DNA from: Heliorestis acidaminivorans
GTDB taxonomy: Bacteria; Bacillota; Desulfitobacteriia; Heliobacteriales; Heliobacteriaceae
Direction of reading: 5' to 3'
Assembly (NCBI RefSeq): GCF_008933955.1
Contig: NZ_WBXO01000010.1
Span: forward strand, 41,964-105,963
DNA length: 64,000 nucleotides
Made by a program: the position numbers and the translations under genes. This document shows, one piece after another, positions 33,902 through 43,188 of this stretch (position 1 is its first letter; the number at the start of each line of letters is the position of its first letter). The notes beneath the pieces were generated by a model. It was not told where the DNA came from. It did not search any database and saw only the letters and a program-made list of their open reading frames with translations.

Positions 33902-34711
33902 ATGTTAAACAAAATTCGCCTCGTCATCTCTGATGACAATAAGGAATTTTGTGATATTCTCCGAGATTATATATCTTCTCAGGATGATATCGAATTAATT
34001 GGTATGGCCCACAATGGGCAGGAAGCTCTTACGCTAATTCAACAAGAAGAGCCTGATCTAGTCATTCTGGACATTATTATGCCCCACCTTGACGGCATTG
34101 GTGTTCTAGAGCGTCTTGGTGAGATGCAGCTACCTCATCGCCCACGGGTCATTATTTTGACAGCTTTTGGACAGGAATCGATGACTCATCGTGCTGTTCA
34201 GTTAGGAGCCGATTACTTTATCCTTAAACCCTTTGATTTTCAGATATTAGGGAATCGTATTCGTCAGCTTATGGGTGGGAATATTCCTCCTGCTACAACA
34301 ATGGCTAGCCAGCAGAGTTGTGCTTCTGTAGAGACACCACCACCTGCTACTAGACCACGTAATTTGGATGTGGAAGTTACCAATATTATTCATCAGATGG
34401 GTGTTCCAGCCCATATCAAAGGCTATCAATACCTTCGTGACGCTATCTTATTAGTTATTCAGGAAGTAAATCTGCTTGGGGCTGTTACTAAAGAGCTGTA
34501 TCCTATGATCGCTCAAAAATATATGACTACGCCATCACGTGTAGAACGAGCTATTCGCCATGCTATTGAGCTCGCCTGGGATCGTGGTAATGTGGAACTA
34601 ATGTCTAAGTTTTTCGGCTATACCATCAACCTAGAACGAGGCAAGCCGACGAATAGTGAGTTTATTGCTATGGTAGCAGATAAGTTACGGTTAGGTCAGA
34701 AAGTGGGGTAA
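33902..34711 (+). CDS. spo0A: Spo0A, master regulator of sporulation
   Basis: A 269-residue response regulator. The receiver domain has the acidic pocket (VISDDNKEF), the phosphorylation Asp in [14 protein letters not shown] and a Lys in FILKPFD. The DNA-binding domain carries the signature [28 protein letters not shown] at 33882 points to ATG 33902; the longer ATG at 33866 lies before that site. Directly downstream of spoIVB, the classic order. Confidence 0.97.
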   Translation: MLNKIRLVISDDNKEFCDILRDYISSQDDIELIGMAHNGQEALTLIQQEEPDLVILDIIMPHLDGIGVLERLGEMQLPHRPRVIILTAFGQESMTHRAVQLGADYFILKPFDFQILGNRIRQLMGGNIPPATTMASQQSCASVETPPPATRPRNLDVEVTNIIHQMGVPAHIKGYQYLRDAILLVIQEVNLLGAVTKELYPMIAQKYMTTPSRVERAIRHAIELAWDRGNVELMSKFFGYTINLERGKPTNSEFIAMVADKLRLGQKVG

Positions 34712-34742
34712 AACAAAGAAAATACATAATTAGAAAAAAATC

Positions 34743-34774
34743 AAACACAGCCTTGCACAAAAGGCTGTGTTTTT
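34743..34774 (+). terminator. Terminator after spo0A
   Basis: AAACACAGCCTT and AAGGCTGTGTTT form a long perfect stem with a short loop, followed by TTTT. Confidence 0.9.
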
Positions 34775-34947
34775 ATTATTCAAAAGCGAGAAGCTTCAGT
34801 TTTTTAAGCAGGGAAAAAAGATGTCGTTGAAGAATACTTTGGCAATAGTTATGCATTGTATATTTATAGATTTAGAAAAAACTAAAAAATTGCTGTGTGA
34901 AAAGAAGGTTGATGGAGAGATACAGAGATGCGGGGGAGGACAGCAAT

Positions 34948-36642
34948 TTGGATTTTTACAAACGTATGAAACTAGCACCTAAATTTATTTTAGCTATGAT
35001 TCCATTATTAGTGCTTATGGCGGTAGCAATTACTATGGTGCCGAGTTTTTTTGTGAACATTGCAGAAAGGAAGCTAATTGAAGAATCCAAAGAAATTGTA
35101 GAACAACAAGCTGATCTTGATCTTTTTGTAGCTGAGCACGTGACTGGAAAACGACCACAAGATGATCTCTTTACTATTAAATATACGAGTGAACAAGTTC
35201 GAAATAATCATGACTTACCTGATGAGTGGGAGCGGAAAATGCTCCAAACTTTGCAGTCGAATGCTAATCTGTCGGAATATTATGAGCTAGTAAGTGTTCA
35301 GGGCTTTCCTATTTTGCGTTACGCGAAGCCTTTGTACATAGAAGAAGTTTGTTTGCCTTGCCATGGTGGAACGCCTGGGGAAATTGATCCTTTTGGTCAT
35401 GTCAAAGAAGGGTACAAGTTAGGAGAATTTCGGGGCGCTATTAGTGTAACAGCACCTGTTGAAGGACTTTCTAAGCAGGAAGAAGCTCTAATTACTTGGT
35501 CTGTTACCTTTATTACTGTTTTATTGACTAGCTTAATTATGTTTTTTCTTGTGCAGAAGTTTATTATTGTTCCTTTAAACTCTATATCCCAAGTTGTTCA
35601 GAACATGGCGCAGTGTGACTTACGGATGAAAGCACCAGAACACGCTTATGAAGATGAGATGGGCTCCATGAATCAGTGTTTTAATGCCATGGTTGATGAG
35701 CAAGTAAAAATCGTCAGTACCGTTAGTGATGCTTCTAATCGTCTAGCAACGGCTTCTGCAGGCATGGCACAGTCTATTGAACAATTTTCGATGGCGGCAG
35801 TCGACATGGCCGGTCGTGTACAACAAGTGGCTGACGATACAGGTCAAGGTAATCAGTCTGTTGATGAAGCTGTTCAAGTGCTGAATAAATTGTCTACTCT
35901 GGTGGAGAAGACACAGCAGGAGGCCTCTTCTGCTTCTGCTCGTTCTCAAGCTACTCTCGTTGCGGCTCTTAGTGGCAAAGAGACGGTTCAAGAGACAGTG
36001 ACGAGAATGGTTGAGATCAAAGAAAAGACTATAGAGACAGAAAAGTTAATTGCAACGCTCGATAATTATTCTAAGCAGATTGGTGTTATTACTGATACGA
36101 TTACGGCCATTGCTAATCAAACGAATTTGCTAGCTTTAAATGCCGCTATTGAAGCGGCTCGGGCAGGGGAGGCAGGCCGTGGCTTTGCTGTTGTCGCTGA
36201 TGAAGTTCGCAAACTGGCCGAGCAGTCTAATGAAGGTGCAGGTGAAGTGGCGACCTTAATAAAAAAGATTGCCCTCAGTACGTCTGAAGCAGTTCAGGCA
36301 ATGCAGGATAATCGTCTCAAAGCTGAAGAAGGAGTTTCTGTCGTTAATCGTGCTGGTGAATCTTTAGAAAAAATTCATGATGCTGTGGAGAAAACGGTAC
36401 GAGATGTAGAAGAAATTGTTAGGATTACTGATGAAAGTACCCATACGTCTAATGAGATTGTAGAACTAATTCAACAAGTTTCTAAAGTAATGGAGAACAC
36501 AGCAAGCAATGCCGAGCAGGTTGCGGCGGCAACTGAGGAGACGACTGCGTTGATGCAATCTTTATCAAGCGGTGCGGAAAGTGTGAGTGTTTTAGCTTTA
36601 GAATTAAAGTCTACGGTAAACGTTTTCAAGGTAGGTAAATAA
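34948..36642 (+). CDS. Methyl-accepting chemotaxis protein with periplasm-side heme-type CxxCH domain
   Basis: A 564-residue chemoreceptor. Membrane helix 1 is near 10-33, then an extracytoplasmic domain (about 35-195) of the Tll0287-like/DUF3365 type with [10 protein letters not shown], a c-type heme motif. Helix 2 (about 200-220) leads to a HAMP domain and a signalling domain with the hairpin tip [30 protein letters not shown] at 34932 selects TTG 34948 over the ORF-level ATG 34897. It probably senses redox, gas or small molecules; the ligand cannot be read off the sequence. Confidence 0.88.
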   Translation: MDFYKRMKLAPKFILAMIPLLVLMAVAITMVPSFFVNIAERKLIEESKEIVEQQADLDLFVAEHVTGKRPQDDLFTIKYTSEQVRNNHDLPDEWERKMLQTLQSNANLSEYYELVSVQGFPILRYAKPLYIEEVCLPCHGGTPGEIDPFGHVKEGYKLGEFRGAISVTAPVEGLSKQEEALITWSVTFITVLLTSLIMFFLVQKFIIVPLNSISQVVQNMAQCDLRMKAPEHAYEDEMGSMNQCFNAMVDEQVKIVSTVSDASNRLATASAGMAQSIEQFSMAAVDMAGRVQQVADDTGQGNQSVDEAVQVLNKLSTLVEKTQQEASSASARSQATLVAALSGKETVQETVTRMVEIKEKTIETEKLIATLDNYSKQIGVITDTITAIANQTNLLALNAAIEAARAGEAGRGFAVVADEVRKLAEQSNEGAGEVATLIKKIALSTSEAVQAMQDNRLKAEEGVSVVNRAGESLEKIHDAVEKTVRDVEEIVRITDESTHTSNEIVELIQQVSKVMENTASNAEQVAAATEETTALMQSLSSGAESVSVLALELKSTVNVFKVGK

Positions 36643-36744
36643 AGGAAGGTTTATCTTCGATAAATAGTCTTACCAAATGAAGGGTATTTAGGCTGTTATG
36701 GAGAAAAAGTACTTATAGTATTTTTTTCAAAGAGGAGGGGTAAG

Positions 36745-38364
36745 ATGGAGAAAAAGAGACAAGATTCTTTTTTCGAGGATAAGTATGTATTTGCCGCTGT
36801 TAGAGTTGCCGCTTTTCTTGCCCTAGTTCTCTGGGTTATCTTCTCTCCTGAACATAATATTGAATCCTTATTACTGCCTGTAATCCTCTTTTTTGTAATT
36901 TATAGCGTGATTGCGTATTTTCTTTTCGCTAAGAAAATTGTGGAAAAGTCAATTTTGCATATTGGTACGATGCTTTTTGACTTAGTCATGGTTACTTGGT
37001 TAATACATTTGACGGGTGGCTTAGATAGTAGCTTTTTCTTAGCATACTTTTTGTTAAGTGCGGTCCATAGTCTTTATGGGGGCTTAAAAGTAGGACTTTC
37101 TGTAGCTACTATGTCCTTAACCCTTTACTTTCTTACCAACATGCCTATACCTATGGCGATTTATGGTGGCGACTTGATGCTGAGAGGCGGCATATTGTTT
37201 ACTATGGTTTCTACGATCGGTTACCTTTCTGATCGTTTGCGTTTTACACAGGATGAATTAGAGAAGAAAGTACATCGTTTTTCAACGCTCACTGAAGTTG
37301 CTAGAACTGTAAGCTCCTCTTTAGAGTTACGTCAAGTTTTAAAGTCTGTAGTTCAGCTTTCTGTAGTTAATATGAAAGTAAAGGGTTGTACCGTACATAT
37401 CCTCGATGAAGAAAAAGGTGTTCTTCGGCCCATGGCCAATCTAGGAATTCCTTCTCTCGAAGAAAAGCTTTTGCCTATAGAAGGTTGTTTTGGTGAAGTA
37501 ATAAAAACAGGAGTTCCCTTTGTCTGTAGTCAGCATAACAAGCAGAATTACCTTGTAGATCAGGAGCTATTACAAGAATATCGACAACTGCTTGCAGTAC
37601 CTTTGCGCAGTCGTAATAAAATACTAGGTGTCCTTACTGTTTTCTCTGATGAAGAGGTAGGCTTTTCCAGAGAAGATCAAGAGCTTATTGAGCTGTTATC
37701 AGTGCAAATGGGTCATGCTATCGAAAATGCTTCGGCTTACCAAAAGCAGAGAAATCTTTATCATTCTGTGGTACAGGCTTTTATTATGGCTATTGATGCT
37801 AAGGACTCCTATACACGAAGTCACTCAGAGTATGTTCATCGCTATAGTAAATTAATTGCTGAGCGTATGGGCCTATCTGAGGAAGCTGTAGACCGAGTAG
37901 CTATGGCGGCTACTTTGCATGATATTGGTAAGATTGGTATCAATAGCTCTATATTGCGCAAGCCTGGCGCGCTTACTGATGCAGAATATGCTGAAATTAA
38001 GATGCATGTAATTATTGGAGAGCAGATTATCTCACAAGTTCCTGAATTCCGTGATTTGGCATCTACTTTGGCGGCTCATCATGAATGGTATAATGGCAAA
38101 GGCTATCCAGAAGGATTAGCAGGCGATAATATTCCACTAGGAGCTAGGATTATTGCTGTGGCTGATGCTTATGAGGCTATGACGGCTAACCGTGTCTATC
38201 GTAAAGCTTTGGCACGTGAAAAAGCTATAGGTGAATTAATTCGTGGTAAAGGTACACAGTTCGACCCGATTGTAGTTGATGTTTTCTTAGAATTACACGA
38301 TGAGGGAATTATTGATGATGTGTCCGACCAGAGTCTTCACTTGAAGGGAAGTGTAAGTTCTTGA
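36745..38364 (+). CDS. Membrane-bound GAF/HD-GYP cyclic-di-GMP phosphodiesterase
   Basis: A 539-residue protein. The first 160 residues hold about five to six membrane helices; a GAF domain spans about 190-335 (FSTLTEVARTVSSSLELRQVLKSV); an HD-GYP domain follows with AATLHDIGKIGI, AAHHEWYNGKGYPEGL and VADAYEAMTANRVYR. The GYP-type motif is complete, so cyclic-di-GMP hydrolysis is likely. It follows the chemoreceptor and overlaps the next gene by 4 bp. The ATG at 36745 follows GAGGAGGGG. Confidence 0.92.
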   Translation: MEKKRQDSFFEDKYVFAAVRVAAFLALVLWVIFSPEHNIESLLLPVILFFVIYSVIAYFLFAKKIVEKSILHIGTMLFDLVMVTWLIHLTGGLDSSFFLAYFLLSAVHSLYGGLKVGLSVATMSLTLYFLTNMPIPMAIYGGDLMLRGGILFTMVSTIGYLSDRLRFTQDELEKKVHRFSTLTEVARTVSSSLELRQVLKSVVQLSVVNMKVKGCTVHILDEEKGVLRPMANLGIPSLEEKLLPIEGCFGEVIKTGVPFVCSQHNKQNYLVDQELLQEYRQLLAVPLRSRNKILGVLTVFSDEEVGFSREDQELIELLSVQMGHAIENASAYQKQRNLYHSVVQAFIMAIDAKDSYTRSHSEYVHRYSKLIAERMGLSEEAVDRVAMAATLHDIGKIGINSSILRKPGALTDAEYAEIKMHVIIGEQIISQVPEFRDLASTLAAHHEWYNGKGYPEGLAGDNIPLGARIIAVADAYEAMTANRVYRKALAREKAIGELIRGKGTQFDPIVVDVFLELHDEGIIDDVSDQSLHLKGSVSS

Positions 38365-39479
38365 TTCAGCAGGATCGATTGGTTCAGGAATTTTTGCAAT
38401 TATGCGCTATATCCTCTCCAGGTGGTGGTGAGCGCCAAGTAGCGGATGTTTTACTTGATAAATTAACAAATATGGGCTTAAAAGCAGTAGAAGATAAGGC
38501 CGCTGAAAAGATAGGAGGCAATGCAGGTAATATTTACGCTTGTATGGCTGGTACTGGACCAGGTCCGGCTATTTTTTTCAGTGCTCATATGGATACGGTT
38601 GTACCTTGTGATCATGTTGAACCTATTGTTTCCAATGGCGTTATAAGTTCAGCTGGGCCCTCTATTTTAGGTGCTGATGATAAAGCTGGTATTGTTGCTA
38701 TCTTAGAAGCTTTACGGGTATTAAAAGAAACAGGAGAGCCTCATCCCACTATAGAAGTTATATTTACGGTACAGGAAGAAGGCGGTCTCAAGGGTGCCAA
38801 AGTCTTTGACACTTCTGTATTGCAATCTAAGATGGGTTATGTTCTCGATGCCGGTGGTTTTGTAGGTAATATTATAGTGCGAGGACCGGCCCAGAATAAT
38901 ATTGAAGCTCATATTTACGGTCGTGCCGCTCATGCTGGCATTTGTCCTGAAGAAGGAATTAGTGCTATTAGAATTGCTTCCAAAGCTATTCAATCTATGG
39001 AGCTTGGTCGTATTGATGAAGAAACAACGGCCAATATTGGGACTATTAATGGCGGCATGGCTACTAATATTATCCCAGAGAATGTCTTAATTTCTGGTGA
39101 AGCACGCAGTCTTTCTTTGAAAAAGCTGGCTATACAAACAGAAAAGATGGTTAATGCTTTTGTACAGGCCGCGCAAGACTGTGGTGGCAAAGCAGAAGTT
39201 ACATCAACTCTTATTTATCCTCATATTGACTTAAAAAGTGACGAAACTGTAGTCCAATTGGCTATTCAAGGAGCTGAAAAGTTAGGTAAAAAAGCATCCT
39301 TAGATGGAACTGGTGGCGGTTCTGATGCCAATATATTTAATGGTGCGGGCATACCTACAGTTAATCTAGGTATTGGAATGCAAAAAGTCCACACGACTGA
39401 TGAATTTATTACTTTAGAAGATTTGCAGTTAAATGCTTACAATGTTCTGGAAATCATTCGTGCCGCTGGAAGAATATAG
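38361..39479 (+). CDS. M20-family peptidase, PepT-like
   Basis: A 372-residue metallopeptidase. Zinc ligands and catalytic residues lie in FSAHMDTVVP, LGADDKAGIVAILEAL, TVQEEGGLKGAK and VLDAGG, with a C-terminal His in VHTTDEFITLEDL. It resembles peptidase T and related tripeptidases. TTG 38361 overlaps the preceding stop by 4 bp and is preceded by GAAGGGAAG. Specific substrate unknown. Confidence 0.9.
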   Translation: MIQQDRLVQEFLQLCAISSPGGGERQVADVLLDKLTNMGLKAVEDKAAEKIGGNAGNIYACMAGTGPGPAIFFSAHMDTVVPCDHVEPIVSNGVISSAGPSILGADDKAGIVAILEALRVLKETGEPHPTIEVIFTVQEEGGLKGAKVFDTSVLQSKMGYVLDAGGFVGNIIVRGPAQNNIEAHIYGRAAHAGICPEEGISAIRIASKAIQSMELGRIDEETTANIGTINGGMATNIIPENVLISGEARSLSLKKLAIQTEKMVNAFVQAAQDCGGKAEVTSTLIYPHIDLKSDETVVQLAIQGAEKLGKKASLDGTGGGSDANIFNGAGIPTVNLGIGMQKVHTTDEFITLEDLQLNAYNVLEIIRAAGRI

Positions 39480-39487
39480 AGTATAGT

Positions 39488-39512
39488 AAACCCTTCGGGG
39501 TTTATTTTTTTT
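39488..39512 (+). terminator. Terminator after the M20 peptidase
   Basis: AAACCC-TTCG-GGGTTT hairpin followed by ATTTTTTTT. Confidence 0.85.
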
Positions 39513-39649
39513 GTTCTTTCTCTTTTGCCTCCTCTATTGATCTTAGTTCTTGACTTTCTGTGCATTGCATAAAGTGAAGTAGGGCTGTCCCTGTTAATCT
39601 TTGCCAGATAGTGGGGCTGTCTTAGTGGATCAGCGAAGGGGCGTTATGG

Positions 39650-40261
39650 GTGTATCAAGCCATCAAAATGTTAACGCAACATTTGAATCTGCACTGGACT
39701 TTTTTTGGTGCTGTCTTGTTTATGATGGCCCTTGGGGTTGCTACGGGAGCTTATGGAGCAAGTACTTTGCCTGCAGAGCAGTTAGAGCTATTAAATGAAA
39801 CGATAGGAAGAGCTTTTCTTTCTATCCAATCAGGAATTGATAGTCATGCTCTTGCTCAGCTAGCTGTTAGTCGCAATGTCTTAATTATTGGTTTAGTTCT
39901 TTTTCTGGGTCTTACTATTTTGGGAATACCGATTATTATAGCTTTACTTTTTTATCGTACTTTTGTACTGGGCTTTACCGTTACTTTTCTTTTGCAGACT
40001 CGCTCTGATGGTATACTTGTGATTTTATTGTCCTTACTGCCTTCTAGTATAATTTTGATACCGGCTTTAGCAGTAGCTGGAATAATTGCTCTTGCTTTTT
40101 CTTTTTGGTTAATTCGCGGTCGTCGCGAAGGCACTATTAGCTTAAACAAGGCTCTTGTTTTTTACTTCGCTGTTAGCCTAGCCTGTCTCTTGATGGCAAT
40201 AGTTGCTGGCTTGGTTGATGCTTATATTGCACCTTTTTTGCTTCGCTTTTTTCTGCTCTAG
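39650..40261 (+). CDS. spoIIM: Stage II sporulation protein M
   Basis: A 203-residue polytopic protein with five to six membrane helices; the LGVATGAYGA and ALLFYRTFVLGFTVTFLLQ blocks match SpoIIM, the membrane part of the SpoIIDMP engulfment machine that remodels septal peptidoglycan. GAAGGGG (39635-39641) is well spaced from GTG 39650. The gene precedes the yqzK-xerD-deoB group, the conserved Bacillus order (minus fur). Confidence 0.92.
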   Translation: MYQAIKMLTQHLNLHWTFFGAVLFMMALGVATGAYGASTLPAEQLELLNETIGRAFLSIQSGIDSHALAQLAVSRNVLIIGLVLFLGLTILGIPIIIALLFYRTFVLGFTVTFLLQTRSDGILVILLSLLPSSIILIPALAVAGIIALAFSFWLIRGRREGTISLNKALVFYFAVSLACLLMAIVAGLVDAYIAPFLLRFFLL

Positions 40262-40316
40262 TTTTTTTGGTGATCTTATAAAATCTGATCATAAAAAAAC
40301 ACTTATAAGGATCTAA

Positions 40317-40355
40317 AAAAGAAGCCACTTCCATATACAGGAAGTGGCTTCTTTT
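40317..40355. terminator. Bidirectional terminator between spoIIM and the minus-strand gene
   Basis: GAAGCCACTTCC (40321-40332) and GGAAGTGGCTTC (40340-40351) form a 12-bp perfect stem, flanked by A-run on the left and T-run on the right, so it can stop transcripts from both sides. Confidence 0.88.
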
Positions 40356-40367
40356 CTGTAAAGCTGA

Positions 40368-40583
40368 TTATTCACCAGGGTAAATCTCGAAAGTTGGTCT
40401 TACACTGCCAAATACAGCTGTATCAGTTCCTTGGGTAGCTTGACCGTATTCAGGCAATTCATTATAACTGTTGTTTTGGTTGCTTTTTGTGGCATTATTG
40501 TCAGCTGTAGGTATCATGCCATTAGTTGTTGCTGTTGTAGCTCCTAAAGAACGAGCGACAATATAGTTTTTCCGTCTGACCAT
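40368..40583 (-). CDS. Small Asn/Thr-rich hypothetical protein
   Basis: The only supported minus-strand gene in the window. The 71-residue product begins MVRRKNYIVARSLGATTATT and is rich in Asn, Thr, Ala and Gly; no membrane segment or motif is seen. AAGGAGG lies on the minus strand directly before ATG 40583, which decides this start; an upstream in-frame start would read through that site. It could be a small spore or coat protein, but the family is not recognised. Confidence 0.6.
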   Translation of the reverse strand: MVRRKNYIVARSLGATTATTNGMIPTADNNATKSNQNNSYNELPEYGQATQGTDTAVFGSVRPTFEIYPGE

Positions 40584-40832
40584 TGCGCATCCTCCTTTCA
40601 CAGCTATATATATAGCCATTGGATTTGCTTCTGCAATCACTATTTTGCCCCGGCTCTGTGAGCCTACACGGAATAAGTTATGGAAAATGATGTATCGTCT
40701 TATTGTGTTTTGGGGGGCATAGATTTTTTTATAACTATCCTTTTCTTATAGCAGTTCTTGCAAATCCTTGTAAATCCTTATAAATAGCCCCTGATAAGCT
40801 TCTAAAGTTTGGAAAAAGGAGAGCTTAAGGTC

Positions 40833-41057
40833 ATGCTTTTTCTTTTAATTACTAAAGTGCAAAAACGCCTGCGAATGGCCATACGCTTGCTTGTTTTGGT
40901 TGTGCTGTTGGCTTTACTAGTACCACAGTTAATTGATTGGAGTACACGTTACGCTTCTGAAATGCCTAAAGAAGAAGAACCTTCTGGTGAGCCTATGCGG
41001 GTTCTCCATCCAGATGAAGGTATTAATGAAGGAATGATGGAAGAGAAGGTCGAATGA
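40833..41057 (+). CDS. YqzK-like (DUF4227) single-span membrane protein
   Basis: A 74-residue protein with one membrane helix (about 12-33: [19 protein letters not shown]) and an acidic Pro-Glu tail. The family is unassigned in function, but its position directly before xerD matches yqzK in Bacillus. AAGGAG at 40816 supports ATG 40833; a TTG at 40809 is possible but precedes that site. Confidence 0.68.
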   Translation: MLFLLITKVQKRLRMAIRLLVLVVLLALLVPQLIDWSTRYASEMPKEEEPSGEPMRVLHPDEGINEGMMEEKVE

Positions 41058-41073
41058 TAAGTCCCCAAAGGGG

Positions 41074-43182
41074 ATGAAAGAATTGCAAAAAGGCCTTACT
41101 TTTTTTCTAACTCATCTAGTTATAGAAAGAGGCTTATCAGAGCATACGATTGAGGCTTATAAAAGGGATCTAGCTGATTTGGCTTCTTTTTTACAAAGTC
41201 GTGAGATTAAGGAATGGTCTAAAGTAGATCGCAATTCCTTAAAAGATTATTTATATGAGATTCATCATAGAGGGCTGGCACCGGCAACACGTGCTCGGCG
41301 TCTTGCGGCTATTAAGACTTTTTTTACTTTTCTGCTTAACGAGTCGCAAATAGATCAAGATCCAACTTCTTTAATTGAAGGTCCTCGTCAAGCAAGACAT
41401 TTACCGGACATTCTGAATGTGGAAGAAGTAGGGGCGCTCTTAGATAGTCCACCTCGAACCGTTGTAGGTCTTCGTGATAAAGCTATGTTAGAGACTCTTT
41501 ATGCTTCAGGATTAAGGGTTAGTGAATTACTTGCTCTTACTAAGGAGAACACTTTTTTGGATCAAGCTTTTTTGCGAGTCATGGGCAAAGGGGAAAAAGA
41601 ACGTATTGTTCCTTTAGGTCGTCAAGCTATTGAAGCTATTGAGGAATATCTTGCCAAAGGACGAAGCAAATGGGTTCGTCATGGCGGAGAAAAGCATCTT
41701 TTTGTGAACCAAAAAGGTAAAGCTATGACGAGACAAGGTTTTTGGAAGATTCTCAAAGGCTATGCAAAAGAAGCTGGTATTACGAAAGAGATTTCTCCTC
41801 ATACTTTACGACATTCTTTTGCTACTCATTTGTTGGCTAATGGTGCTGATTTACGTTCTGTACAGGAGATGTTAGGCCATGCTGATATTGGTACTACGCA
41901 GATTTATACTCATTTGACGACAGGCCGAATTCGAGAAATATATGATCGCAGTCATCCGCGGGCTATTAGCAAAGAGTCTGAAGAAAGGATAGGGAAGAAG
42001 ATGTTGCAAAGACGTGTTATTCTCGTTGTTTTAGATAGTGTGGGCATCGGTGAAATGCCTGACGCTCACCACTATGGTGACGAAGGTAGTAATACTTTGG
42101 CTAATCTGGCCAAAGCTGTTGGTGGTCTTAATTTACCTAACTTGTCTGCTCTAGGTCTCGGCAATATTGAGCCTATTGAGGGTGTTGTTCCTGCGGACAA
42201 GCCATTAGCCGCCTATGGCAAGATGGCTGAGTTGGCACCAGGTAAAGATACTACGACAGGTCATTGGGAAATGGCTGGTGTTATTCTAAAACAGCCTTTT
42301 CCAACTTTTCCAGATGCTTTTCCTAGCGACTTAATACATGCTTATGAACAAGCTATCGGTCGTAAAGTGATTGGTAATGAAGTGGCCTCTGGTACGGAGA
42401 TTATTACACGTCTGGGAGGTCAGCACGTAGAGACAGGCTCTCCCATCGTCTATACTTCTGCTGATTCAGTTTTTCAGATAGCGGCTCATGAAGATGTTGT
42501 TCCTTTGGAAGATTTGTATCGCTATTGCAGAATTGCCCGAGAGATGTTACAAGGCGATTATGCTGTAGGTCGAGTAATTGCTCGTCCTTTTGTGGGACAA
42601 GTAGGAGCTTTTCAAAGAACGGCGAACCGGAAAGATTTTTCTTTGTCTCCACCAGGACCTTTTATTTTCGATAAGATTAAAGAGGCAAAGATGGATGTAT
42701 TTGCTATTGGGAAGATTAAAGATATTTATGCTGGTCAAGGCATTACCGCTCATGAGTCTTCTAAGTCTAACCAGGAAGGCTTAGAAAAAACAGTGGCCAC
42801 GATGGAAAAAGTAGAGCAGGGTATTATTATGACTAACCTTGTTGATTTTGATATGCTTTATGGTCACCGCAACGATCCTCAAGGCTATGCCCAAGCGTTA
42901 GAAGATTTTGATAAGTTTTTACCAGAGCTTATGGAAGCACTACGAGAAGATGATCTATTAATTCTAACGGCTGATCATGGTTGTGATCCTACTACTCCTT
43001 CCACAGATCATTCGCGAGAGTATGTGCCTGTTCTCCTTTATGGTTCTGCTGTACAGCCAGGTCCTGTAGGGGTCAGAAAAACTTTTGCTGATGTAGGTGA
43101 GACCGTATTAGACTGGCTAGGATTACCTATCTTGCAGGTCGGGGAAGTTATAAGAGTAGGGGAGAAAGTAGGGAAGAGGTGA
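41074..43182 (+). CDS. In-frame fusion of XerD tyrosine recombinase and phosphopentomutase DeoB
   Basis: A single 702-codon frame. Residues 1 to about 296 are a complete XerD: N-terminal core-binding domain ([20 protein letters not shown]), catalytic Arg in [37 protein letters not shown] and the Tyr in [10 protein letters not shown] 13-residue linker follows HPRA, and residues 310-702 are a whole phosphopentomutase ([45 protein letters not shown]). In relatives these are separate neighbours. There is no stop codon at the junction. The start may instead be TTG 41083. Confidence 0.85.
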   Translation: MKELQKGLTFFLTHLVIERGLSEHTIEAYKRDLADLASFLQSREIKEWSKVDRNSLKDYLYEIHHRGLAPATRARRLAAIKTFFTFLLNESQIDQDPTSLIEGPRQARHLPDILNVEEVGALLDSPPRTVVGLRDKAMLETLYASGLRVSELLALTKENTFLDQAFLRVMGKGEKERIVPLGRQAIEAIEEYLAKGRSKWVRHGGEKHLFVNQKGKAMTRQGFWKILKGYAKEAGITKEISPHTLRHSFATHLLANGADLRSVQEMLGHADIGTTQIYTHLTTGRIREIYDRSHPRAISKESEERIGKKMLQRRVILVVLDSVGIGEMPDAHHYGDEGSNTLANLAKAVGGLNLPNLSALGLGNIEPIEGVVPADKPLAAYGKMAELAPGKDTTTGHWEMAGVILKQPFPTFPDAFPSDLIHAYEQAIGRKVIGNEVASGTEIITRLGGQHVETGSPIVYTSADSVFQIAAHEDVVPLEDLYRYCRIAREMLQGDYAVGRVIARPFVGQVGAFQRTANRKDFSLSPPGPFIFDKIKEAKMDVFAIGKIKDIYAGQGITAHESSKSNQEGLEKTVATMEKVEQGIIMTNLVDFDMLYGHRNDPQGYAQALEDFDKFLPELMEALREDDLLILTADHGCDPTTPSTDHSREYVPVLLYGSAVQPGPVGVRKTFADVGETVLDWLGLPILQVGEVIRVGEKVGKR
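42001..43182 (+). CDS. deoB: Possible internally started phosphopentomutase DeoB
   Basis: GAAAGGATAGGG lies just before ATG 42001, which opens a normal 393-residue DeoB (the Bacillus enzyme is about 394). So free DeoB could be made from within the xerD-deoB frame. DeoB converts (deoxy)ribose 1-phosphate to the 5-phosphate and works with the phosphorylase encoded next. Whether fusion or free product dominates is not known. Confidence 0.5.
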   Translation: MLQRRVILVVLDSVGIGEMPDAHHYGDEGSNTLANLAKAVGGLNLPNLSALGLGNIEPIEGVVPADKPLAAYGKMAELAPGKDTTTGHWEMAGVILKQPFPTFPDAFPSDLIHAYEQAIGRKVIGNEVASGTEIITRLGGQHVETGSPIVYTSADSVFQIAAHEDVVPLEDLYRYCRIAREMLQGDYAVGRVIARPFVGQVGAFQRTANRKDFSLSPPGPFIFDKIKEAKMDVFAIGKIKDIYAGQGITAHESSKSNQEGLEKTVATMEKVEQGIIMTNLVDFDMLYGHRNDPQGYAQALEDFDKFLPELMEALREDDLLILTADHGCDPTTPSTDHSREYVPVLLYGSAVQPGPVGVRKTFADVGETVLDWLGLPILQVGEVIRVGEKVGKR

Positions 43183-43188
43183 TCGCAA

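Noticed and set aside
34767..34930. A plus-strand frame between the spo0A terminator and the chemoreceptor
   Set aside because: It begins in the terminator's T-run and has low-complexity content without support; the gap is better read as a leader.
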